Source of the DNA: Oscillospiraceae bacterium
GTDB taxonomy: Bacteria; Bacillota; Clostridia; Oscillospirales; Oscillospiraceae
NCBI GenBank assembly: GCA_016296045.1
Contig: JAEDKB010000030.1
Coordinates: 1 to 13,741 of the forward strand
DNA: 13,741 nt
Reading direction: 5' to 3'
Below are positions 6,447-13,741 of this stretch, one piece after another. Under the pieces are notes generated by a model. The model had not been told where the DNA came from. It was given only the letters and a program-made list of their open reading frames with translations, and did no database searches. Both the position numbers and the translations under genes were made by a program. Each line of letters starts with the position of its first letter. Position 1 is the first letter of the stretch.

Positions 6447-6656
6447 TTAGTTCTGCATCATGGATGCTTCCCTGAAATTAGAGGGAAGCATCCATTCTGT
6501 TTTGGCTTGAATTCGTCTGTTGTTATAGTAGTCAATGTGTTCTGTAATTGCTTTAGAGAAGAATTTGAAAGCAATTATTCCTTTTCGGATTTCTGCAGAT
6601 AGAATACGCCGATACAAAATTTTGTTAATGAGTCGTCCTTTAAATAATGTAAATGT
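6447..6656 (-). pseudogene. IS3-family transposase C-terminal remnant
   Basis: Read on the minus strand, the frame ending at TAA 6447-6449 contains EHIDYYNNRRIQ followed by AKTEWMLPS, the highly recognisable C-terminal end of IS3/IS150-type OrfB transposases. Only about 45 residues (6447-6580) align convincingly by eye; the frame is open to a stop at 6657-6659 but the upstream residues are already poorly matched, and the catalytic DDE region is absent. The element is therefore inactive. A palindrome TCCAGAAATCTGGA at 6422-6435 lies just beyond and might be what is left of an element end. Apart from this remnant and its hairpin, 6279-6674 holds nothing I can support. Confidence 0.75.
6460..6495. 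repeat. 14-bp perfect hairpin within the transposase remnant
   Basis: ATGGATGCTTCCCT (6460-6473) and AGGGAAGCATCCAT (6482-6495) enclose an 8-base loop. It lies inside the coding remnant. On the plus strand it is followed by TCTGTTTTGG, so it could stop transcripts coming from the CPBP gene before the sugar operon. Confidence 0.55.
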
Positions 6657-6674
6657 TCAATATTTACAATTATA

Positions 6675-6702
6675 TGTACAAAAAATTCAATTACATTATA
6701 AG
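6675..6702 (+). promoter_or_regulatory. Candidate promoter of the sugar operon
   Basis: TGTACA (6675-6680) and TATAAG (6697-6702) are separated by 16 bases in an AT-rich stretch, giving a leader of about 60 bases to the first oxidoreductase. The match is moderate and other pairs are possible in such AT-rich sequence. Confidence 0.35.
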
Positions 6703-6769
6703 TTTTTACAGTTATGCTAGTGTTGTCCATAGAAATAAAGATTGCCTTGAAAATGTATGGAGGAGAAAA

Positions 6770-7951
6770 ATGGATAAAATTCTGAAAATCGGTGTGTTTG
6801 GCGTTTTCAGAGGTGCGGACTATTGCAGAGAACTGATGAAAGTGCCGAATGCAAAAGTTGTTGCAATCTGCGACAGAAACGAAGAAATGATTGCGTCCTG
6901 CAAGCAGTATCTCGATGCAGACTGCAAGATTTTTTCTGATTATGACGAAATGCTCGCGTATGGAATTGATGCAGTGATTCTTTGCAATAGCTTTAATAAA
7001 CATGCAGCTGCTGCTCAGGCAGCCCTGCGCAAGGGAATCGCCGTACTGAGCGAAACTGCTCCGGCCACAACGCTAAAAGAGTGTGTGGAGCTTGTGGAAT
7101 GTGTAGAAAAGACCGGCGCATTTTATGCTCTTGCTGAAAACTATCCGTTCATTCGTGCAAACAGAGAACTTGCAAGAGTCTATAAATCAGGTATCATCGG
7201 TGAAATCGCCTATGCGGAAGGCGAATATGTACATCCCATGGATCCGGTTTTGGCTGCAAAATATCAGCCGACTCCAAATCACTGGCGTTCATATCTGCCG
7301 ATTACCTACTACAACACGCATGCACTTGCACCGCTCATGTACATGACAGATCATATGCCGAAGAAGGTTCTCGGCTCCCAGGCGTTCAGCGGCGGAAAAA
7401 CATACGCCGGTGTTATGTTGGTTGAAACGGACAAGAAGGCTATCTTCCGTATTTTCGGCTCAGCTCATTTCGGTTGCATGGAAAATTGGTACAGACTCGG
7501 ATGTACCAGAGGAGAAATTGAAAATGTCAGAGGCTCGAATGATTATGTCAGACTCGTAACAAACCCATGGCAGCGTGAGTCCGGTTACGATCCGGTCATG
7601 GGCGAAGAAAGCGTCTACCTTCCGAAGGCAACGGAAACCGATCTTGTTTCTACAAACGCCGGCAGACGGACAGACGATCATGGCCATTGGGGCGGCGACC
7701 AGGCGATGCTGCGAAACTTCGTCGATGATATATTGAATAACCGTACACCTTATATGGATGTATACAGATCGGCAGCTGTTGCGGCCGTCGGTATCATCGG
7801 ATGGAGAAGTATTCTGGACGGAAGCGTCTGGAAAGAGATTCCGGATTTCAGAGATAAGGAAAGCAGAGACCGTGTCAGAAATGACGATCTGTCCCCATTC
7901 CCCAATGAAGATGGGAACCGCACACTCCCTTCTGTTTACGACCCGCAATAA
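6770..7951 (+). CDS. Gfo/Idh/MocA-family oxidoreductase, atypical (no EKP lysine)
   Basis: A cytoplasmic NAD(P)-dependent sugar or polyol oxidoreductase fold of 393 residues. The Rossmann start is IGVFGVFRGADY (G8, G11, G15) and the acidic residue after strand 2 is D35 in AICDRN. The usual EKP motif, whose lysine is catalytic in the family, is replaced by S94-E-T-A-P-A. The segment where other members carry GGxxxHxxD reads YNTHALAPL (181-189), typical of a distinct subgroup. The C-terminal domain is long. The ATG at 6770 is chosen because GGAGGAG lies at 6759-6765; an upstream open extension is not translated from a credible site. It is the first gene of the operon with a binding-protein-dependent sugar importer, so it probably acts on the imported sugar or its derivative. 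The substrate cannot be told, and the missing lysine leaves catalysis in doubt. Confidence 0.88.
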   Translation: MDKILKIGVFGVFRGADYCRELMKVPNAKVVAICDRNEEMIASCKQYLDADCKIFSDYDEMLAYGIDAVILCNSFNKHAAAAQAALRKGIAVLSETAPATTLKECVELVECVEKTGAFYALAENYPFIRANRELARVYKSGIIGEIAYAEGEYVHPMDPVLAAKYQPTPNHWRSYLPITYYNTHALAPLMYMTDHMPKKVLGSQAFSGGKTYAGVMLVETDKKAIFRIFGSAHFGCMENWYRLGCTRGEIENVRGSNDYVRLVTNPWQRESGYDPVMGEESVYLPKATETDLVSTNAGRRTDDHGHWGGDQAMLRNFVDDILNNRTPYMDVYRSAAVAAVGIIGWRSILDGSVWKEIPDFRDKESRDRVRNDDLSPFPNEDGNRTLPSVYDPQ

Positions 7952-7978
7952 AACACAAAAATTTAGGAGGAATCAAAA

Positions 7979-9337
7979 ATGAAAAAAGCCATAGCATTGT
8001 TTGTCGCATTGGTTCTCATGCTCGGACTGGTAGCTTGTGCAGCGTCCACCGGCAATGCAACCTCTGCAACAAACGAAAAACCTGCAGAAAGTAAAACTGA
8101 AGGCACAACCCCCAAAGCAGATGAAGAAAAGCATGAAGATGTCGTTCTTGAATGCTACTGCGTAAAAACCGAGAACTTGGAAGCATGGCAAGAACTGGAA
8201 AAGAGATTTGAGGCTCTTTATCCCTGGGTTGACATTGAGCTGATCACGCTTGAGTTCTCATCCGGCAGCTCCGAATTCCTGACCGCACGCATCGCGGCAA
8301 ATGACCTGCCGGATGTCCTTCAGGTATCTCAGGGCACTACTACCAGATCTCTGATCGATGAAGGCAAAATGGATGACCTTTCCAGATTTGAAGTCAGCAA
8401 GAACATCCCCGAAGTTTATCGCGATCTGCTGACCTATAAGGGTGTTCTTTTCGGCTTGGCACAGGGTGCAGCATTTGCAACTATGTACTACAACATGGAT
8501 ATTCTGGAGCAGGCAGGCTGGACCACGATTCCGACAAACTGGGATGAACTGATTCAGTGCAGCAAGGATGTTGCAGAAAAGACTGATGCAGCTCCTATCG
8601 TGACCTCCGGTCAGCACACAACGCTTCTTTACTTCACTCCGGAACTGATCGCTGCACAGAATGCTGGCCTTTCTCAGAATGAATATGAGGAGCTCTTCAA
8701 GGATGGCAAGTTCGACTGGACCGCTTATCCGGAAATCGAAGCAAAGCTCGCAGAAATCCAGCCGTACTTCATTACCGGTGCTGCTTCCATGGTTGAAGAT
8801 GACATCGCAACCATGATGGCAGACGGCGAGGCAGCCATGGCTTTGGCAGGCAACTGGACCGCAGCTTCTGTCTGCAGCGCCATCGCAGATGCAGCAGGCG
8901 GCATGGACAAGGTTCAGGCTTCTCTGCCTCCTTTCAACAACGCAGGCGATGCAGTATGGGCTTCTGTTGCACCCGAAGACGGCTTCGGCATTACCGTCGA
9001 TCCGAATAGATCTGCAGACGAGCAGCTTGCGCTTGATACCTTCTTTGAGTGGCTCTATCAGCCGGAAAACTTCTGCGTCATTCAGAATTCCTCCGGTTCT
9101 GTTCCCGTTCTGACCACTCTTTCCGATGATCAGATTAAGCTCCCCGAACCTATCGTTCCCGTTGTTGCACCTATGAATGCTGCAAGCTCTATCCTCATGG
9201 GCTTCAATATTTGGACTGCTGAATACAAGTCTGCTGCATCTACTGTCCTGCTTGACTGGATCTCCGGAAATGCAACAGCTGAAGATGCCGTAAACACTAT
9301 GTGGACGGCAGAGCAGAATTATTATCTGAACAAGTAA
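7979..9337 (+). CDS. Extracellular solute-binding lipoprotein, CUT1 sugar ABC transporter
   Basis: The substrate-capturing protein of a carbohydrate ABC importer, anchored to the outer face of the membrane. The 452-residue product begins with a lipoprotein signal peptide (KK, hydrophobic stretch, lipobox LVAC with the acylated cysteine at 20) and a Ser/Thr/Glu/Lys-rich linker to about residue 55. The rest is a family 1 solute-binding protein, with features such as LEAWQELEKRFEALYPWVDIE (about 65-85), NDLPDVLQV and a GEAAMALAGNW-like segment near the middle. It follows the oxidoreductase by 27 bases with an AGGAGG site 7 bases before ATG. CUT1 proteins of this class usually bind oligosaccharides or glycosides; the ligand is not evident. 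Codon choice is more biased and regular than in neighbouring genes, in line with high expression. A large hairpin follows the stop. Confidence 0.93.
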   Translation: MKKAIALFVALVLMLGLVACAASTGNATSATNEKPAESKTEGTTPKADEEKHEDVVLECYCVKTENLEAWQELEKRFEALYPWVDIELITLEFSSGSSEFLTARIAANDLPDVLQVSQGTTTRSLIDEGKMDDLSRFEVSKNIPEVYRDLLTYKGVLFGLAQGAAFATMYYNMDILEQAGWTTIPTNWDELIQCSKDVAEKTDAAPIVTSGQHTTLLYFTPELIAAQNAGLSQNEYEELFKDGKFDWTAYPEIEAKLAEIQPYFITGAASMVEDDIATMMADGEAAMALAGNWTAASVCSAIADAAGGMDKVQASLPPFNNAGDAVWASVAPEDGFGITVDPNRSADEQLALDTFFEWLYQPENFCVIQNSSGSVPVLTTLSDDQIKLPEPIVPVVAPMNAASSILMGFNIWTAEYKSAASTVLLDWISGNATAEDAVNTMWTAEQNYYLNK

Positions 9338-9365
9338 TCGAAGATCTCAATACAGATCAAGAAAC

Positions 9366-9413
9366 AGGCAACCTGCACCGCTCCGAAAAATCGAAGCGGT
9401 GCAGGGCTTGCCT
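9366..9413 (+). promoter_or_regulatory. Large intercistronic hairpin between binding-protein and permease genes
   Basis: CCTGCACCGCT (9372-9382) pairs perfectly with AGCGGTGCAGG (9395-9405), and AGGCAA (9366-9371) pairs with TTGCCT (9408-9413) across a two-base bulge, giving a 17-bp stem. No T-run follows, so it is not a typical terminator. Such structures after binding-protein genes (for example malE) protect the upstream mRNA and lower permease expression; that role is inferred here. Confidence 0.65.
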
Positions 9414-9441
9414 AAGAAAACTGGAAAGGAGCAAGCAATTC

Positions 9442-10353
9442 ATGAGCCTGCGGAGAAAACGCCTTACCGGGCTTGAGCGCTCTCACACACAGGCATGCAG
9501 GATATTCATTATCCCGGCAATCGTACTCTGTGTATTTTTTGTAATCGTTCCGCTGATCGATGTTATCCGATATAGTTTTACAGACTGGAACGGCATCAGC
9601 GCGGACATGAAGTTTGTCGGCCTGGAAAACTATAAGAATCTTCCTCAGATGGACGGATTCAAGGATATGCTCATTGCAACCTTTTCCTTTGCAATCGGGA
9701 TGACGCTTATAACCATCCTGATAGCATTTCTGATTGCATTGCTCCTCGACAAGAAAAGCAGAGGCAGACTTCCACGTAGTTTTATGCGCGCACTTTGGTT
9801 TATTCCGTCCCTCTTATCCGGTACCGTTGTCGGCATTCTGTGGCATATCATGTACAATTACCGCAATGGCGTTATTAATACCATTCTGACCAAAGCCGGA
9901 CTGGAAAAAGTGAACTGGCTTGAAACGGTAGGTGTTACGAACATTGCCATTATCGTTGCGGCAGCATGGGTGCAGATCGGTATGTGTATCGTCATCTTCA
10001 TGGCAGGACTTCAAAGCATACCGGAAGATATTTATGAAGCCGCTATCATTGACGGCGCCTCAGAAGCTCAGAAGCTTCGCTCTATCACGATTCCAATGAT
10101 GGCGCCTTCCATCACGATAAACATGATTACTACAACGATCGGTGCATTCAAGGCATATGAGTTGCCGTACTTTATTTCAAAGGGCATGCCCGGCTACAGC
10201 ACAATGCTGCTGACCGGTAGAATCAGTTTCTACGCGTTCTCTGCCAACAAGTATGGCTACGGCTCCGCTCTCGCAGTTGTACTGATTCTGATCATTGCTG
10301 TGTTCTCACTTGCAGAGCTTATTTTTTTAAGGAAGCGGGAGGACATTTATTGA
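9442..10353 (+). CDS. CUT1 sugar ABC transporter permease (MalF/UgpA type)
   Basis: Inner-membrane channel subunit of 303 residues that pairs with the next gene product. About six transmembrane segments are visible, the first at about 22-42. The ATPase-contacting EAA loop is E199-A-A-I-I-D-G205 with the closing IP at 217-218. The ATG at 9442 is chosen from AAAGGAG ten bases upstream; a longer frame reaching 9301 would overlap the binding-protein gene and lacks support. The N-terminal stretch ERSHTQACRIFIIPAI and the PLIDVIRYSFTDWNG segment are standard for this family. The stop codon overlaps the next start (TGATG), showing translational coupling. Confidence 0.93.
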   Translation: MSLRRKRLTGLERSHTQACRIFIIPAIVLCVFFVIVPLIDVIRYSFTDWNGISADMKFVGLENYKNLPQMDGFKDMLIATFSFAIGMTLITILIAFLIALLLDKKSRGRLPRSFMRALWFIPSLLSGTVVGILWHIMYNYRNGVINTILTKAGLEKVNWLETVGVTNIAIIVAAAWVQIGMCIVIFMAGLQSIPEDIYEAAIIDGASEAQKLRSITIPMMAPSITINMITTTIGAFKAYELPYFISKGMPGYSTMLLTGRISFYAFSANKYGYGSALAVVLILIIAVFSLAELIFLRKREDIY

Positions 10354-11189
10354 TGAAAACTCAAAAGAATTCTATTCGAACCGGAGTTGAGGAACTCATC
10401 CTCTTGCTGGCAACTCTTGTTCAGCTGACCCCGCTGATCTATTTAGCGATGGGCGCGTTTAAAAACAGATCAGACATAGTAAAGCATCCATTCTCTTTGA
10501 CAAAAGAGATGTTTACGCTGGCGAATTTCCCGAAAGCGGTCACAAACATGAAGTTTCTAAGATCGCTTTCAAATACTGCGCTGATTACATTGATCTCACT
10601 TGTCCTTGTGATTTTTATCGGTTCTCTGACCGGCTTTGCTGTTGCTCGGGCAAAAGGGAAACTGTTTACCATTTTCTATTCTATTTGCGTCGCATTGATG
10701 GTTATTCCCTTTATCAGCTGCTTGATTCCGGTCATTACTCAGGCAACAAAATTGAATATTTACAATACGGTCTGGGGATGTATTGCCTATGAAGCTGCAT
10801 GGAATATTCCGATGGCAGTATTCCTATACACTGGATTTATAAGAGGATTACCACAGGAACTGCAGGATGCAGCATACATTGACGGATGTTCCACGTTCAA
10901 GGTTTATTCCAGCGTTTTCCTACCTCTGCTTGCGCCCGTCACGGCAACCTGCGCAATCCGGTGCGGCGTTGGTATGTGGAACGACTACATCCTTGCAAGG
11001 TGTATGCTGAACAGCGTGCGAATCCCGACGCTGATGGTTTCGATTTATTCCTTCTTTGGAGACCGGGTCAATGAATACGGACTGGCATTTGCTGGTATCA
11101 TCCTCGCGTCCCTGCCGATGGTTATTATTTATATTTCCTTGCAGAAGTATTTTATCAAGGGTATTGTTGCCGGTGCAGTCAAAGGCTGA
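10353..11189 (+). CDS. CUT1 sugar ABC transporter permease (MalG/UgpE type)
   Basis: Second channel subunit of 278 residues. The EAA loop reads D172-A-A-Y-I-D-G178 and ends with LP at 190-191, and the C-terminus KYFIKGIVAGAVKG is the hallmark tail of this permease class. Six transmembrane segments can be traced. The ATG overlaps the stop of the previous gene by one base; an alternative TTG sits one codon earlier and is closer to the GGGAGG site, so the exact first residue is uncertain. No ATP-binding subunit gene follows, so the importer must use an ATPase encoded elsewhere, as shared MsmK-type proteins do in many Firmicutes. Confidence 0.93.
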   Translation: MKTQKNSIRTGVEELILLLATLVQLTPLIYLAMGAFKNRSDIVKHPFSLTKEMFTLANFPKAVTNMKFLRSLSNTALITLISLVLVIFIGSLTGFAVARAKGKLFTIFYSICVALMVIPFISCLIPVITQATKLNIYNTVWGCIAYEAAWNIPMAVFLYTGFIRGLPQELQDAAYIDGCSTFKVYSSVFLPLLAPVTATCAIRCGVGMWNDYILARCMLNSVRIPTLMVSIYSFFGDRVNEYGLAFAGIILASLPMVIIYISLQKYFIKGIVAGAVKG

Positions 11190-11204
11190 GCGAGTACTCG
11201 GATA

Positions 11205-11233
11205 GTGACAAAGTATATAGAAATTGATAGAAT
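11205..11233 (+). promoter_or_regulatory. Internal promoter before the second oxidoreductase
   Basis: GTGACA (11205-11210) and TAGAAT (11228-11233) are exactly 17 bases apart, each one base from consensus, with TGA just before the -10 box (extended -10). The start site would be near 11240, inside the small inverted repeat AATAC-ATATA-GTATT (11231-11245), a possible operator. A perfect palindrome CGAGTACTCG lies at 11191-11200 just after the permease stop. The leader is about 90 bases. Confidence 0.5.
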
Positions 11234-11331
11234 ACATATAGTATTTATCAAGAATTTTGCTCCCGGATATCGAATCAAAAACAGAAATCATTTTGAGCCG
11301 TAAATAACTGACGATTGGAAAGGAGTTCAAT

Positions 11332-12393
11332 ATGAAGAAAGAATACAGGATCGGCGTAATCGGCATGGGCATGGGCATCAATATGCTGCCGGTTAACAAA
11401 ACGGAGATTCCTATGAAGGTCACGGGAATCTGCGCAACAAACATGGAAAAACTGAAGAATATTCAGGAAGAAAACCCGGATGTTGAGATTATTACAACCG
11501 ATTATATGGAGCTTTGTACATCGCCGGATATTGATATCATCGGTGTTTTTTCGCCGGATGCTCTGCATTATGAGCATTGCAAAGCTGCCCTTGAAAACGG
11601 CAAGCATGTGATCTGTACCAAGCCCTTGGTGACAAAGCTAGAGGATGCCAAGGAACTGGTCCGTCTGACTGACGAGAAGGGCGTAAAGTTCCTTGTTGGT
11701 CAGACCATGCGTTATGAGCCGCAGTTCTCTGCCGTGAAAAGAATGTATGATGATGGCGAGCTCGGTAAAGCTCTTTTTGCCGAGGCGCACTATGTCCATG
11801 ATATGCGGCCGGTATTTGACATGACTCCCTGGAGAATTGAAATGCCGCAGGATCTGATGTTCGGTGGAACCTGCCACCCGGTCGATGTTCTTCGTTGGTT
11901 CTTCGGAGATGTGGAGAGCGTCCATTGTCTGGGTACCAACGGCGATCTGTATGAAAGTCCGAAGGGAACACACTATTCTATGCCCAATGACTTTCTTCTG
12001 AACCTGAAATTCAAAAATGGTGTGATAGCGCGCGTACTTGGCGCATACGGACTTGTGGAGCCGCCGATGCCAATGATGGGTGTGAAGGTCTTTGGTACAA
12101 AGGGATCCGCAAGCGGCGAATTCTCCGATTTCTTGGGCGGTAAAGTAGACGCTGTTTTTGATAAATACGAAATAAAGAGCCCGTTTGAAGCGCTTTACCC
12201 GCCTGAAAAGCAGGGGTCTTTCGGTCATGGCACAACCGTACTGCGCTATTTGGAGCATTTTGCAGACTGCCTGGAAAATGATAAAACGCCGAACCCGGAT
12301 ATCCGGGAAGGCGCGAAATCCATTGCTGTCTGCTGTGCGGCATATGCATCCATTCAAAGTGGTCAGGTTGAAAAAGTGTTCAACGAGTTTTAA
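11332..12393 (+). CDS. Gfo/Idh/MocA-family oxidoreductase
   Basis: NAD(P)-dependent sugar or inositol dehydrogenase-type enzyme of 353 residues. The Rossmann motif is IGVIGMGMG (7-15). The catalytic-lysine motif is present as CTKP (95-98, K97), a common variant of EKP. The substrate-binding signature reads FGGTCHPVDVLRW (177-189) with H182 and D185. It differs clearly from the first oxidoreductase of the cluster, so the two are not recent duplicates. AAAGGAG lies 6 bases before ATG. It is separated from the permeases by 142 bases with its own candidate promoter and is followed by a strong terminator, so it is the last gene of the operon and may also be expressed alone. The sugar it acts on is unknown. 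Two different members of this family beside a transporter suggest stepwise oxidation and reduction of an imported glycoside or polyol. Confidence 0.92.
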   Translation: MKKEYRIGVIGMGMGINMLPVNKTEIPMKVTGICATNMEKLKNIQEENPDVEIITTDYMELCTSPDIDIIGVFSPDALHYEHCKAALENGKHVICTKPLVTKLEDAKELVRLTDEKGVKFLVGQTMRYEPQFSAVKRMYDDGELGKALFAEAHYVHDMRPVFDMTPWRIEMPQDLMFGGTCHPVDVLRWFFGDVESVHCLGTNGDLYESPKGTHYSMPNDFLLNLKFKNGVIARVLGAYGLVEPPMPMMGVKVFGTKGSASGEFSDFLGGKVDAVFDKYEIKSPFEALYPPEKQGSFGHGTTVLRYLEHFADCLENDKTPNPDIREGAKSIAVCCAAYASIQSGQVEKVFNEF

Positions 12394-12412
12394 TAACTGA
12401 TAACATGCAGGC

Positions 12413-12485
12413 AGAAGCACCATCTCAGATTTCAGATACAAACCGTAAAACGGCTTTATATGGCTGAGACGGTGCTTCTTTTTTT
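12413..12485 (+). terminator. Strong intrinsic terminator of the sugar operon
   Basis: AGAAGCACC (12413-12421) pairs with GGTGCTTCT (12471-12479) and, after one mismatch, TCTCAG (12423-12428) pairs with CTGAGA (12464-12469). A run of seven T follows (12479-12485). The loop region contains a second small hairpin CCGT-AAA-ACGG. It separates the operon from the sensor kinase. Confidence 0.85.
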
Positions 12486-12522
12486 AATAATGGACGGTTT
12501 TTGACAGAAAGAAATTGACAGT

Positions 12523-13741
12523 ATGCAGAAACTATTGATTGCTTTGAAAAACAGAAGCATCCGCGAACGGCTTCTGTATGCATGCGTGATCGTGACGATC
12601 ATTCCAACAATTATTCTCGAGTCGGTCTTTCTTGCTGAGATCAAAAACGAGTCCTATCGAAAAGAGATATCTGAAGCGGAAGCGCTGGCGGATCATCTTG
12701 TCAGCAACTATTCAATTGAGATGGAAAAAGCGGAACTGGTTGCTGATACGCTGGCAGAATTCACACCGTTAAAGACCTACCTGGAGTCCGCATTTAGCTC
12801 ATCGCAGGAGGCGTTCCAGTATTATATTGAAAATATCAAGCCGGTACTGGCGGGGCAAAGCAGTCGAAAAAGCGGTGTACGAATCCGAGTTTACCACAAC
12901 AGAGAACAAAACAGCTTCTCGCTTGAACTGTCAAACAGCCTTGATGAACTTATACGGGAACAATTTGACGCAGATCCGTTTTCTCGTGGTATGCCGTTAT
13001 GGCGGCATACCGATATATCTCCGGTTCACCCGATGCTGAGCTACTACAGGCCGATACAAGACCCGGGCTACTATTCGACTTCTTATGTGATAGCTGTTCA
13101 TTTGAAAGAAAGCATATTCTATTCCTATATCGACAGTGAATCCGCAAATAGCAAATTGATCCTGATTACGGATGAGAGCGGGACGGTTCTGACCTCAAAT
13201 GACAGAAACTGGTCCGGGAAACCACTGGATAATATTTTGCGCAATGCCGCGGATTCTGGCGATAACGGCAGTAATGTGAAAATTGACGGTATCAGGTATC
13301 GTGTTGTGAGACGGCAGACAGGCATCATCAATATTTACATTTTGGTTTCAGACACTGATCTTCGCAATCAGTATCTGCAATCCAGTATACTGATTGTCGT
13401 ATTAGGCGTTTTTTTGATTGGCCTTTTGGCACTTGCGCTTACTGTCATAACGAAAAGAATCACCGCAGGAATGGGACAGCTTATTCAGAAAATGCATAAT
13501 ATAGATATGCTGCAGATTCATATTATGGCAAAGGATTTTGCGGATGAAAACAGCCATGATGAAATCGCACAGCTTGATGCGGCATTTACAAAGATGATGC
13601 AGCAGATTGATACGCTGTTAGATCAAATCCGAAACGGTGAACTCCGGCTGAAAGATGAAATCATTACCCGCCAACAGGCTGAACTGAAATCTCTTCAGCA
13701 GCAGATTAATCCTCATTATCTGTTCAATACACTAGAGTCGA
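12523..13741 (+). CDS. YesM-type sensor histidine kinase, cut by the right edge
   Basis: Membrane sensor of a two-component system; 406 residues are present and the frame is still open. A transmembrane helix lies at about 17-37, followed by an extracellular sensing region of about 250 residues, a second helix at about 289-309, and a HAMP-like linker with coiled coil to about 385. The phosphorylation site of the His_kinase family is in QINPHYLFNTL, with H398 as the phospho-acceptor. The ATP-binding domain lies outside the window. Kinases of this type usually pair with an AraC-type (YesN-like) response regulator and control nearby CUT1 sugar transporters, so it likely senses the sugar handled by the operon upstream. 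The ATG at 12523 has only a weak ribosome binding site (AGAAAG), and the 37 bases after the operon terminator contain the direct repeat TTGACAG (12501-12507 and 12515-12521). No complete promoter is seen. Confidence 0.88.
   Translation, partial: MQKLLIALKNRSIRERLLYACVIVTIIPTIILESVFLAEIKNESYRKEISEAEALADHLVSNYSIEMEKAELVADTLAEFTPLKTYLESAFSSSQEAFQYYIENIKPVLAGQSSRKSGVRIRVYHNREQNSFSLELSNSLDELIREQFDADPFSRGMPLWRHTDISPVHPMLSYYRPIQDPGYYSTSYVIAVHLKESIFYSYIDSESANSKLILITDESGTVLTSNDRNWSGKPLDNILRNAADSGDNGSNVKIDGIRYRVVRRQTGIINIYILVSDTDLRNQYLQSSILIVVLGVFLIGLLALALTVITKRITAGMGQLIQKMHNIDMLQIHIMAKDFADENSHDEIAQLDAAFTKMMQQIDTLLDQIRNGELRLKDEIITRQQAELKSLQQQINPHYLFNTLES

Noticed and set aside
6653..6769. 39-residue extension of the first oxidoreductase
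   Set aside because: AT-rich promoter-like sequence with no ribosome binding site; GGAGGAG precedes ATG 6770.
9301..9441. N-terminal extension of the first permease to 9301
   Set aside because: It overlaps the end of the binding-protein gene, runs through the large hairpin and lacks permease-like sequence; ATG 9442 has a proper ribosome binding site.

Overview
The window reads as chromosomal DNA of an anaerobic, moderately low-GC Firmicute, most likely a Clostridia/Oscillospiraceae-type gut bacterium. The signs are strong AGGAGG ribosome binding sites, consensus sigma-A promoters, a flavodiiron O2/NO reductase fused to rubredoxin, a clostridial Crp/Fnr regulator, a CUT1 sugar transporter with lipoprotein binding protein, and a YesM-type sensor kinase. 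The genus cannot be set from sequence reading alone. The standard code (TGA = stop) fits all intact genes.

Region 1 (1-3666) is a stress-defence module. A minus-strand pair, a ferredoxin-like protein (2189-2896) followed by a 596-residue flavodiiron-flavin reductase-rubredoxin fusion (336-2126), is divergent from a Crp/Fnr-family regulator (2998-3666, TTG start). The short shared promoter region holds a perfect 14-bp palindrome. It is centred 41.5 bp upstream of the predicted start site of the ferredoxin operon and lies just downstream of the regulator's own predicted start site. That geometry suggests activation of the operon together with autorepression.

Region 2 (3667-6769) looks eroded. 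It holds a beta-lactamase-fold serine hydrolase split by one in-frame TGA, a 97-residue orphan protein on the minus strand, a CPBP-type membrane protease gene whose ribosome binding site points to a start that is out of frame by one base at an A7 run, and a C-terminal fragment of an IS3-family transposase.

Region 3 (6770-12485) is a carbohydrate uptake and processing operon: Gfo/Idh/MocA oxidoreductase, solute-binding lipoprotein, two CUT1 permeases, and a second Gfo/Idh/MocA oxidoreductase with its own promoter, ended by a strong terminator. No ABC ATPase is present, so a shared MsmK-type ATPase elsewhere is expected. The first oxidoreductase lacks the usual lysine motif while the second keeps it. 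A long hairpin separates the binding-protein gene from the permease genes.

Region 4 (12523 to the right edge) is a truncated YesM-type histidine kinase, the probable sensor for the sugar operon; an AraC-type response regulator would be expected just outside. I see no CRISPR array, RNA gene, prophage or classical defence island. The best leads are the divergent promoter architecture, the paired atypical/typical oxidoreductases with the transporter, and the intercistronic hairpin.
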